A stretch of 7,395 bases of DNA. Source: Bifidobacteriaceae bacterium. GTDB lineage: Bacteria; Actinomycetota; Actinomycetes; Actinomycetales; WQXJ01. Shown here piece by piece: positions 1 through 5,072 of this stretch (position 1 is the first letter of the stretch; each line of letters starts with the position of its first letter). Made by a program: the position numbers and the translations under genes. The notes below the pieces were generated by a model. The model ran no database searches. It worked only from the letters and a program-made list of their open reading frames with translations, and was not told where the DNA came from. Where the stretch lies: NCBI GenBank assembly GCA_031255075.1, contig JAIRTF010000027.1, forward strand, positions 1 to 7,395, written 5' to 3'.

Positions 1-275
1 CCTGACTGAATCGCATCAGCTCAGTTCACCTGCCCTTTCGGGCTGTTCGAGCCATGCCTAGACCCTAACATCTTTTCTTGCGCACTGTATGTAAATAAGT
101 AAACCCGCAGGTCAGCCCGGTTTCCGGACCATAGATGTGGTGCCCGATGCCGCGCCGCCCAGACCCCCAGAGCGCCGGCCGCCGCTTTTGGGCCGTAGGC
201 TGCAATCGCCGCGCGCTTCCAGGTGCGTTTCCCAGGCCGAAGGCCCGCCCCGAATGCCGGCCCAGAGCCCCGCTG
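1..275. other. Left-edge region without a supported gene
   Basis: No convincing coding frame, tRNA or IS is seen. It lies downstream of the relE stop codon. Positions about 71-110 are strikingly A+T-rich (about 40% G+C by hand count) in an otherwise G+C-rich window, but I could not pair -10 and -35 boxes there with a credible start codon. A short GGCC-GAA-GGCC hairpin at 235-245 could be a weak terminator for the minus-strand relBE operon, but it has only four pairs and no T-tract. One copy of a short dispersed motif lies at 138-159. The frame starting at position 2 ends in a stop at 59-61 and could be the tail of a gene entering from the left, but nothing in it is recognisable. Confidence 0.5.
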
Positions 276-542
276 CTAGGTACGGTAAGCGCGGCTGCGG
301 TGGCGGATCGATTTGACGATGACCCGGCGCGCGGCATCGTCAATCAGGTAGATGACGCGATAATCGCCGCGACGGGCGGAGTAAGCGGGGAAGAGCGGTG
401 GCTCAAGTTGTTTACCGACCCGATGAGGGTTCTCAGCCAGAGCGCCGCACAGGAAATTAGCCGCTGCCGCTGCCACCGCCTCGGGCAATTCTTCTGCCAG
501 TTGCCGCCGCGCTGGTCCGGCCAGATCTACCGCCCAGATCAC
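276..542 (-). CDS. relE: RelE/ParE-family type II toxin
   Basis: An 88-residue protein of the RelE/ParE fold. RelE-type members cleave mRNA at the ribosome, whereas ParE-type members poison gyrase. The C-terminal half carries the family pattern: a basic patch with Asn-Pro-His-Arg around residues 38-41, the ARRGDYRVIY strand (residues 56-65), an Ile-Asp-Asp turn (67-69) and a closing IRHRSRAYR segment (79-87). This pattern is close to mycobacterial RelE proteins as I remember them, so mRNA interference is the likelier activity. Length is normal for the family and nothing looks truncated. The start is GTG at 540-542, and its GTGA sequence overlaps the relB stop by 4 nt. There is no strong ribosome-binding site, so translation is probably coupled to relB. 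Identity as a toxin is firm; the RelE versus ParE mechanism is inferred. Confidence 0.9.
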   Translation of the reverse strand: MIWAVDLAGPARRQLAEELPEAVAAAAANFLCGALAENPHRVGKQLEPPLFPAYSARRGDYRVIYLIDDAARRVIVKSIRHRSRAYRT

Positions 543-817
543 AGGCGTCCGGCCGCGCGCAGCTCGTCAACCACCTGTGAGGCGGGCACGGTTCTGCCCT
601 CGGCAATGTCCCTATCGGCCTCCGCCAGATCCCGCATGGCGTCTGGATCCGACAGGATCTCCAGTGTCTCCAGCAGCGAGTCGTAGTCCTCAGCTCCCAG
701 TATCACCGCCGCTCGCCGGCCGTTCTTGGTGACTGTGATGCGCTCGTGGGTGGAAGACGCGGAGTCCACCAGTTTCGACAGGTTGGTCTTGGCGTGCGCC
801 AAGGGAACGGTGGCCAT
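539..817 (-). CDS. relB: RelB antitoxin (Phd/YefM family)
   Basis: A 92-residue antitoxin that should bind and neutralise the adjacent RelE and repress its own operon. The N-terminal Phd/YefM DNA-binding half is clear: the opening MATVPLAHAKTNLSKLVDSA, then ERITVTKNGRRAAVIL (residues 25-40) and an AEDYDSLLETLEIL helix (42-55). The acidic C-terminal tail (56-92) is the expected toxin-wrapping region. The overall pattern resembles mycobacterial RelB (a Phd-like antitoxin) from memory. The frame stays open upstream to 898, but I chose ATG 817 because family similarity begins there and a TAGAAT -10 box sits 8 nt upstream with no Shine-Dalgarno sequence, suggesting a leaderless mRNA. Antitoxin-first order and the 4-nt overlap with relE are standard for such modules. 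Confidence 0.9.
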   Translation of the reverse strand: MATVPLAHAKTNLSKLVDSASSTHERITVTKNGRRAAVILGAEDYDSLLETLEILSDPDAMRDLAEADRDIAEGRTVPASQVVDELRAAGRL

Positions 818-825
818 AGCCCAGT

Positions 826-831
826 ATTCTA
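826..831 (-). promoter_or_regulatory. Predicted -10 box of relBE, leaderless type
   Basis: On the minus strand, TAGAAT (matching the actinobacterial TANNNT -10 pattern) ends 8 nt before the relB ATG. No purine-rich ribosome-binding site lies between, so transcription probably begins at or next to the start codon. No good -35 hexamer is visible at 16-18 nt spacing. A weak CCCAG/CTGGG inverted pair (820-824 and 843-847) flanks the box and could be an autoregulatory operator, but its arms are only 5 nt. Confidence 0.5.
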
Positions 832-864
832 GTCTGTTTTCGCTGGGGCACCCAGGGCAAGAGC

Positions 865-909
865 AATCTGTCAGGGCCGCGACCAAACCGTTTGGCACCT
901 GAATCTGTC
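865..909. promoter_or_regulatory. Palindrome flanked by octamer direct repeats upstream of relBE
   Basis: A 13-nt near-perfect palindrome, CCAAACCGTTTGG, occupies 883-895. It is flanked by two copies of AATCTGTC, at 865-872 and 902-909. The set lies between the aldolase stop codon and the relBE promoter, about 35-80 nt upstream of the relB -10 box. It could be an upstream operator for relBE or a short hairpin (5-bp stem, 3-nt loop) ending aldolase transcripts. No T-tract follows, so a classical terminator is doubtful. Function is inferred from position and symmetry only. Confidence 0.3.
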
Positions 910-919
910 GGGCAGTTTC

Positions 920-1969
920 TTAGAGAGCGGCGGTTGCTTGGGTGATCAGTTCTACGGCCAGCGCGATGGCGGCATCGTCCACGTCGCGGTGGGTTACCAG
1001 GCGGACGGCGGGGCCCATGGTTAGACAGCCGACCCCGGCCGCTTGCCAGGCCGCTGCCAACTGAGCTGAGGTGAACGGCGAATCCGCTGAAGGTTCAACC
1101 ATCAAGATGTTGGTTTGCGGTTCGCGGGCGTTGAGCCCAAGAGCGGTCATGGCCTGGCCCAAGGCTACGGCGCGGCGGCGGTCTTCATCGATCCGTGGCA
1201 GTTCCTGATCTAAAGCCACCAACGCCGCGGCCGCCACGATGCCGGATTGGCGCATGCCGCCGCCCAGCGCCTTGCGCCAACGGCGCGCCCGCTCCACGAA
1301 TTCGGCTGATCCGCACAGCATTGATCCAATTGGCGCTCCCAATCCCTTGGAGAAGCAAACCGTCACCGAATCTGCGCCGCCAGCAGCTGCGGCCGGGCTG
1401 ATCCCCTGGGCTGCGGCCGAATGCCAAAGGCGGGCGCCATCCACATGAACAGGCCAGCCGGCCCGGTGGGCCACTTCAATTAGGGCGGCGTTCAAGTCCG
1501 CTGGGATGAGGTAGCCGCCGCCATGATTGTGGCTGTTCTCTAAACAGACCAAGCCTGTTTCGAGTTCGTAATAGGCGGCTTTGGCGGGTTCTTCGGAGGC
1601 CACTTCTTCCAGGTCCGCCACAGCCGGCACACCGGGTGCGAAGGTCCACGGCAACTCCAGCGGAATGCCGCCAGCAATCCAGGCGCCGGTCCCCAATTCG
1701 TGCGAAAGGACATGGGCGTGCCGCGGCGCCAAGAACCGTTGGCCGGGCCGCAGGTGGGTCATCAGAGCCGTCAAATTGGACATTGACCCGGACGGCACAA
1801 ACAGCCCCGCCTCCTGACCAAGTAGTTCTGCTGTCCGCTCTTCCAACAGGGCGGTGGTCGGGTCGCGGTCAATCACGTCGTCATCGACCGTGGCCTTCGC
1901 CATGGCCTGGCGCATGGCCTCTGACGGCTTGGTTACGGTGTCGGAGCGGAGGTCTACCTGGATTTTCAC
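920..1969 (-). CDS. ltaE: Low-specificity L-threonine aldolase (PLP-dependent)
   Basis: A 349-residue cytoplasmic fold-type I PLP enzyme of the threonine aldolase/beta-eliminating lyase family. It would split L-threonine or allo-threonine into glycine and acetaldehyde, linking threonine and glycine metabolism. Visible landmarks are the N-terminal VDLRSDTVT (residues 5-13), the phosphate-region PSGSMSN (59-65), LENSHN (143-148), the cofactor-binding HVDGARLW (175-182), the Schiff-base lysine K208 in CFSKGLGAP, the GGGMRQ loop (236-241) and a C-terminal RLVTHRDV segment. All expected catalytic elements are present and length is normal. The frame is open upstream to 2065, but GTG 1969 is preferred: it directly precedes the conserved N-terminus and has a CATAAT -10 box 6 nt upstream. 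It is probably a single-gene transcript. The exact amino-acid specificity cannot be read from sequence. Confidence 0.9.
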   Translation of the reverse strand: MKIQVDLRSDTVTKPSEAMRQAMAKATVDDDVIDRDPTTALLEERTAELLGQEAGLFVPSGSMSNLTALMTHLRPGQRFLAPRHAHVLSHELGTGAWIAGGIPLELPWTFAPGVPAVADLEEVASEEPAKAAYYELETGLVCLENSHNHGGGYLIPADLNAALIEVAHRAGWPVHVDGARLWHSAAAQGISPAAAAGGADSVTVCFSKGLGAPIGSMLCGSAEFVERARRWRKALGGGMRQSGIVAAAALVALDQELPRIDEDRRRAVALGQAMTALGLNAREPQTNILMVEPSADSPFTSAQLAAAWQAAGVGCLTMGPAVRLVTHRDVDDAAIALAVELITQATAAL

Positions 1970-1975
1970 GTTCCA

Positions 1976-1981
1976 ATTATG
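1976..1981 (-). promoter_or_regulatory. Predicted -10 box of the threonine aldolase gene, leaderless type
   Basis: CATAAT on the minus strand (5 of 6 matches to TATAAT) ends 6 nt before the GTG start of the aldolase gene. That spacing fits transcription starting at the first base of the start codon. No Shine-Dalgarno sequence lies between. No convincing -35 box is visible. This promoter supports choosing GTG 1969 over the upstream in-frame starts. Confidence 0.5.
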
Positions 1982-2146
1982 GGGTTGACTGGCCCCGGCG
2001 CGGCAGGTTGATGGTCGCCCTTTTTGGTGGCCGATGCCGCGTCCCGACTTCCCCACTGATCTCACGAACCTCGCCCGCCCGCTGGCCTAGGGCGCGGATT
2101 GCGGACCGGCGGCGGCCGGGATGAGGTGGTTGGACCTGGTGAACCG
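1982..2146. other. Divergent intergenic region between the aldolase and DGxHR genes
   Basis: This stretch separates two divergently oriented genes, each with a leaderless-type -10 box at its edge. It contains one copy of a short dispersed motif (2025-2041). In-frame extensions of the aldolase frame run through part of it but show no family similarity. No riboswitch-like structure or gene is recognised. Confidence 0.5.
2025..2041. repeat. Copy of a short dispersed motif
   Basis: The 17-mer here matches 138-154 at 16 of 17 positions in the same orientation. The 138-154 copy is part of a 20-nt block (140-159) that recurs exactly on the opposite strand at 5895-5914, inside the ECF ATPase linker coding region. 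The common core on the minus strand is CGCGGCATCGG. Two copies are intergenic and one is coding. This may be a genome-wide short repeat or a coincidence of G+C-rich composition. Confidence 0.3.
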
Positions 2147-2152
2147 TAGAAT
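2147..2152 (+). promoter_or_regulatory. Predicted -10 box of the DGxHR-LytR_C operon, leaderless type
   Basis: TAGAAT lies 8 nt before the GTG at 2161. This is the same hexamer at the same distance as at relB on the other strand. No Shine-Dalgarno sequence precedes GTG 2161, supporting leaderless initiation there. An in-frame TTG at 2152 overlaps the hexamer and is therefore less likely to be the start. No clear -35 box is seen. Confidence 0.5.
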
Positions 2153-2160
2153 TGCCGATT

Positions 2161-2496
2161 GTGATCTTCAAGGCGATAGCGGATGGCAGGCCTTACCCTG
2201 ACCACTCCTTCGCCACCCCCCGGCAGTGGGCTTCCATCCCACCCAGACAGGTCCGGTTGACCGATCTGATCACCACCAAAGCCACTCTGGACTTGGCTTC
2301 GCTGCTATCTGAGGACTCAACCTTCTATGGCGACCTGTTTGCCCATGTGGTCTATTGGCAGGGCTCCTACTATCTGGAAGACGGTCTGCACCGTGCGGTC
2401 CGAGCGGCTTTGAGGGGCCGCGGCACTCTGCATGCCCGGGTGCTGAACCTGGATGAACAACCCGCCCAGGAAGGAACCGCTGGTGGCTCGGACTAA
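2161..2496 (+). CDS. Small conserved actinobacterial protein with ParB-like DGxHR motif
   Basis: A 111-residue soluble protein with no signal peptide or membrane segment. The pattern, with TPRQWASIPPRQVRLTDL (residues 19-36), EDSTFYGDLF (51-60) and YLEDGLHRAVRAAL (71-84), matches a small family that I recall being found in actinobacteria next to LytR_C genes and often annotated as VapB-family antitoxin. The DGLHR segment (74-78) resembles the DGxHR motif of ParB/sulfiredoxin-fold proteins, where it helps bind nucleotide. No PIN-domain toxin is adjacent, so an antitoxin role is unsupported here. The protein may be a nucleotide-binding or regulatory factor; the function is unknown. GTG 2161 is chosen because of the -10 box 8 nt upstream. 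The 3' end overlaps the LytR_C gene by 14 nt, so the two are very likely co-transcribed. Confidence 0.8.
   Translation: MIFKAIADGRPYPDHSFATPRQWASIPPRQVRLTDLITTKATLDLASLLSEDSTFYGDLFAHVVYWQGSYYLEDGLHRAVRAALRGRGTLHARVLNLDEQPAQEGTAGGSD
2468..2475 (+). promoter_or_regulatory. Ribosome-binding site deciding the LytR_C start
   Basis: AGGAAGGA lies 7 nt before GTG 2483. It falls inside the coding sequence when the upstream in-frame ATG 2453 is used, which makes GTG 2483 the better start. It also lies within the last codons of the preceding gene, as expected for translational coupling. Confidence 0.7.
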
Positions 2497-3115
2497 CACC
2501 CCTGAGTCCCGCGCCCGCCACCTGCGCTGGCGGCAGATTGGCATCTACGGCTCCCTGGCGGCGATCATGGTGCTGGTGTTGAGCATCTCCATTGGAGTTT
2601 GGACGGGCCAGCTGGCGCCGCTGGTGGAGAAGGACTTCAAATATGAGCCATCCGCCACGGCTGAAGTGGTGCCAATTCCCTGCCCGTTGGACGCCGAGGC
2701 CACCTACCCGGCCCCACCTGAAATCAGTATTCACGTGTTCAACGCCTCCGGCCGGCAGGGTTACGCCAAGTCTGCCGCCGATTTTCTGAGTGCTCAGGGC
2801 TTCCCAGCTCCCAGCGCCGGCAACGCCGCCGCCTATGAAGGTGTGGTCAAGGTGATTGCCGGTCTTGAGGGTGTCCACAACGCCTACACCGTCTACCAGT
2901 TCATGCCGGAAGGCTCAGTCTTGACCTTGGATACCCGGACTGACAATTCGGTCGACATCGTCTTGGGCTCCAACTATGTGGGCATGCGGGCCGTGGACCA
3001 GATCACCTATGACCGTGAGGGCGTCATAGAGCCGTTGGCTCAGTGCCGACCGGCGGCAGAGATCGCCGCCGGCCTCACGCCGGCATCCACTTCGGATTCG
3101 CCGGAACCGGCCTAG
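2483..3115 (+). CDS. Membrane-anchored LytR_C-domain protein
   Basis: A 210-residue envelope protein. A short basic N-terminus (residues 1-18, rich in Arg) is followed by one membrane segment (about 19-41), placing the rest outside the cell. A LytR_C domain begins near residue 81 with ISIHVFNASGRQGYAKSAADFL and runs to about 175. The domain is the one found C-terminal to LytR-CpsA-Psr wall-polymer ligases, but here it stands alone without the catalytic LCP domain, so it is not expected to ligate. A role in cell-envelope assembly is inferred. Two cysteines, C67 and C188, flank the domain and could form a disulfide. The Ser/Pro-rich C-terminal tail is encoded by the 43-nt sequence that recurs downstream of the lipoprotein gene. 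GTG 2483 is supported by a strong ribosome-binding site; ATG 2453 would add ten residues. Confidence 0.85.
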   Translation: MARTNTPESRARHLRWRQIGIYGSLAAIMVLVLSISIGVWTGQLAPLVEKDFKYEPSATAEVVPIPCPLDAEATYPAPPEISIHVFNASGRQGYAKSAADFLSAQGFPAPSAGNAAAYEGVVKVIAGLEGVHNAYTVYQFMPEGSVLTLDTRTDNSVDIVLGSNYVGMRAVDQITYDREGVIEPLAQCRPAAEIAAGLTPASTSDSPEPA

Positions 3116-3118
3116 GGT
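3076..3118. repeat. 43-nt direct repeat, copy 1 (3' end of LytR_C gene)
   Basis: This copy contains the last 12 codons and the stop of the LytR_C gene and extends 3 nt beyond. It matches 4101-4143 at 42 of 43 positions; the only difference is C at 3090 against G at 4115, a Thr-to-Ser codon change. The flanking bases diverge abruptly on both sides. The spacing and orientation bracket the lipoprotein gene. Confidence 0.9.
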
Positions 3119-3199
3119 CAGCCACCGTGATTCAGCACCGGCGTCCTCGTTGGGGCAGGCTATGACCGGAAGGACGAACGTTGAGGGGGTCGGGGTCCG

Positions 3200-4033
3200 G
3201 TGCCGATGAGTAGGCCGTGGGTGCGAAGTGTCGCGGCCATTGCCTTCGCGATTGGCGCGGGCCTCGCGTGCGGCTGCGATAGCCGCGGGGATGACGTAGC
3301 GAGCCTGGAGGGTCCTGGCCCGACACCCACCGACCAAGAAGGTACAGCAAGGCACATGGTCGACTGTCTTCTAGACGCTGGGATCCCGGCCGACCTTTCG
3401 CCGCTCGATGGCACCCAATACAAGGTCGAGTTGACGACTGATGAGTCATTTTATGTCTGTTCGTCCGCAGGCTGCATGCTGTCAGTCGCGCGTAACGTCC
3501 GGGCCTCTGAGAGCCAGGTTGAGGCTCTGGAATCAAAGTACCAAGCAATGCAAGCGCGATACGGAGAAGATGAGGGCGCCCTCTATCTGTTTGTCGGCGA
3601 CGCAGATCTTACTGACGCGTATCGATCCTGCATCGACGAGACCGGTTACGTGGATCCGACCATTGCAATCGACCCGGGGCAGCAGGCCCATGATCTGGAA
3701 ATGCAATTCGAGGCAACACTCGCATGGGTGGAATGCGCACGTGAGAACGGAATGCCTCTTCTGGACGACCCTCACAGGCCCTCGGTTGGCCAAGAGGTGA
3801 CGCAAGGGTCTGCGGTCGTATTGCCACTGACAACGGATCTTGTGGCCCTCCGCGGGGTCCTCGCCGAGTGTCCGGCATCGGGCCAGGATGAAGCCGTGGA
3901 TGGTTCGGGCTCAGCGGGTTGGGCGCCCGCCATCACCGTCGAAGCGCCAGTCGTTGAAGAGGACTTCTCAAAGTGGGAGGCCCTGAGCGACCTCTTGGCG
4001 GGGATTTCCGATGAAACAACAAAGGACGACTGA
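3200..4033 (+). CDS. Putative Cys-rich secreted lipoprotein of unknown function
   Basis: A 277-residue protein with an N-terminal export signal: Arg-containing start, hydrophobic stretch VAAIAFAIGAGLA (residues 11-23), then C24 and C26. Either cysteine could be the lipidated residue, though neither preceding triplet is an ideal lipobox. The mature part has six further cysteines (56, 87, 92, 144, 179, 224). Two segments share Val-x-Cys-x4-Gly-x-Pro (54-63 and 177-186), and a third, CIDETGY (144-150), is similar. The second resembles the CxRENGxPxFPDP pattern of actinobacterial secreted proteins. No enzyme domain is recognised. The start is GTG 3200 (GAGGGGG 10 nt upstream) or ATG 3206. G+C is about 50-58% in stretches counted, below its neighbours, and a 43-nt direct repeat flanks the gene, suggesting acquisition. 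No clear promoter was found. Confidence 0.75.
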   Translation: MPMSRPWVRSVAAIAFAIGAGLACGCDSRGDDVASLEGPGPTPTDQEGTARHMVDCLLDAGIPADLSPLDGTQYKVELTTDESFYVCSSAGCMLSVARNVRASESQVEALESKYQAMQARYGEDEGALYLFVGDADLTDAYRSCIDETGYVDPTIAIDPGQQAHDLEMQFEATLAWVECARENGMPLLDDPHRPSVGQEVTQGSAVVLPLTTDLVALRGVLAECPASGQDEAVDGSGSAGWAPAITVEAPVVEEDFSKWEALSDLLAGISDETTKDD

Positions 4034-4069
4034 ATGGCCGCTGGAGGCTCCACTCGGGGCTCGGACGGG

Positions 4070-4088
4070 CCTCCGAGCGAAGCGGAGG
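4070..4088 (+). terminator. Possible hairpin downstream of the lipoprotein gene
   Basis: CCTCCG and CGGAGG form a 6-bp stem around a 7-nt loop, 36 nt after the lipoprotein stop codon. No T-tract follows. A competing pairing of GGAGGC (4043-4048) with GCCTCC (4069-4074) is possible. It could aid termination before the convergent ECF operon, but the evidence is weak. Confidence 0.3.
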
Positions 4089-4100
4089 ACCGTGCCGCAC

Positions 4101-4143
4101 CACGCCGGCATCCAGTTCGGATTCGCCGGAACCGGCCTAGGGT
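4101..4143. repeat. 43-nt direct repeat, copy 2 (3' end of ECF S-component gene)
   Basis: This is the second copy of the sequence at 3076-3118, with one mismatch. It still encodes the last 12 LytR_C residues (one Thr changed to Ser) and the stop in its own plus-strand frame, without the rest of that gene. It ends 7 nt inside the convergent S-component gene, whose minus-strand stop (4137-4139) shares the CTAG with the plus-strand TAG. It therefore looks like a displaced LytR_C 3' end. Confidence 0.9.
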
Positions 4144-5072
4144 TCGCCGCTGCCAGGCTGGTCAACCGTCGCTGACGCCGGCTTAGACATCCGGGCCGCA
4201 CTTGCCTCAGCTTTGCTTGCCGAACCGGCATTAGGCGCGCCGAATTCGGGAACGGCGCCGAAGGCCGCCCGAGCGCCGGCTCGCCGCAGCAGCGCCAGCA
4301 CTGGGCCACCCAACACCACCAACGCAATCACGCAAGTAATGGCCCGGATTGTGTCCCAAGAGGTGGTGGAGGTCACCAAAGTGAAGGCCACAAAGTGCCG
4401 CAAGTTGGTGCCGACCGGGGCTCCCGGCAGGTAGCCGATGCCGCTGGCGCCGGCCCCAGCACCACCCAACGCCGGCCAGAACCACAGGTTCATCAAGGCG
4501 CCGAACAGATAGGAACAGATTGCGCCGTAGGCGGCCAGCATGGCGATCTCCGCCCGGCCCCGAATCCGCCCAGCACGGCCGGGCAGCAGCCCGGCGCCGG
4601 CCGCAATCCAGGATGAGCACACCATTTGCATCCCCAGCCAGGGCCCCACCCCACCGGTCAACAAAGCGGAGGCCAACAGCGAGACGCCCCCTAGGGCAAA
4701 GCCGAAGGCCGGCCCGAAGGCCCGTCCGCCCAGCACCAGCAGGAAGAAGACGGTTTCCACTCCGCCAACCCCGGCGCCGAGCGGCCGCACCGCTGCTATG
4801 GCGGCTGACAGCACCCCCAACAGGGCAAGGGTTTTGGCATCCATGGACCCCTCCATGAATCCGGCCAAGACCAGCATGAACATGGCTGGCAGCAGCACCA
4901 TCAACAGAGCCGAGGCAGCGAAGGGGTTGGCGGTTTGCCCGCCAAAGAACGGCCACAGACTGAAGCCCAAGGCGCAGACGCTGCAGACCACCGCCACGGT
5001 GATTGAGCCGGCCCCAACCCGCAGCGCGTTGACCGCTCGCGGTGATGCGCCGGCCGCCTTGGTGGCCGTCAT
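4137..5072 (-). CDS. ECF transporter substrate-binding (S) component
   Basis: A 311-residue integral membrane protein, the substrate-capturing subunit of an energy-coupling factor importer. Hydrophobic segments lie near residues 22-42, 53-72, 78-97, 104-140, 148-163, 175-200 and 225-262. The region with FGPAFGFALGG, ASALLTGGVGPWLGMQM and AGAGLLP (about 119-164) and the SWDTIRAI segment (238-245) fit an actinobacterial S-component family that some annotations call CbrT, with predicted cobalamin transport. The substrate is not proven and no riboswitch or pathway gene is in view. The C-terminal tail (about 264-311) is hydrophilic, Ala/Ser-rich and probably cytoplasmic. ATG 5072 overlaps the ATPase stop as ATGA, and GGGAG lies 7 nt upstream. 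The gene is last in the operon. Its stop falls inside the 43-nt repeat. Confidence 0.85.
   Translation of the reverse strand: MTATKAAGASPRAVNALRVGAGSITVAVVCSVCALGFSLWPFFGGQTANPFAASALLMVLLPAMFMLVLAGFMEGSMDAKTLALLGVLSAAIAAVRPLGAGVGGVETVFFLLVLGGRAFGPAFGFALGGVSLLASALLTGGVGPWLGMQMVCSSWIAAGAGLLPGRAGRIRGRAEIAMLAAYGAICSYLFGALMNLWFWPALGGAGAGASGIGYLPGAPVGTNLRHFVAFTLVTSTTSWDTIRAITCVIALVVLGGPVLALLRRAGARAAFGAVPEFGAPNAGSASKAEASAARMSKPASATVDQPGSGEP

Noticed and set aside
26..55. Nine-codon minus-strand frame preceded by TAGGGT at leaderless spacing
   Set aside because: It is too short and the hexamer too G-rich to separate from chance.
10..60. tRNA-like words AGCTCAGTT and GTTCGA
   Set aside because: They are only about 28 nt apart, with no anticodon arm and no acceptor or T stem that pairs.
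135..686. Long plus-strand open frame over relBE
   Set aside because: Its translation is Arg/Pro/Ser-rich shadow sequence antisense to the clearly recognisable RelE and RelB.
2161..2496. Calling this gene a VapB antitoxin of a toxin-antitoxin pair
   Set aside because: The neighbour is a LytR_C membrane protein, not a PIN-domain toxin, and no ribbon-helix-helix or AbrB pattern is visible.
3142..3176. CGTCCT/AGGACG inverted repeat between LytR_C and the lipoprotein gene
   Set aside because: Six-base arms separated by 23 nt with no T-tract; indistinguishable from chance in G+C-rich DNA.
3181..3213. Ten-codon TTG frame with GGAAGG 7 nt upstream, ahead of the lipoprotein gene
   Set aside because: It could be a leader peptide, but TTG starts are weak and nothing in the peptide or an adjacent hairpin supports attenuation.
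3118..4101. Insertion sequence or transposon explanation for the lipoprotein segment
   Set aside because: No transposase, no terminal inverted repeats were seen, and a 43-nt duplication is far longer than usual target-site duplications.
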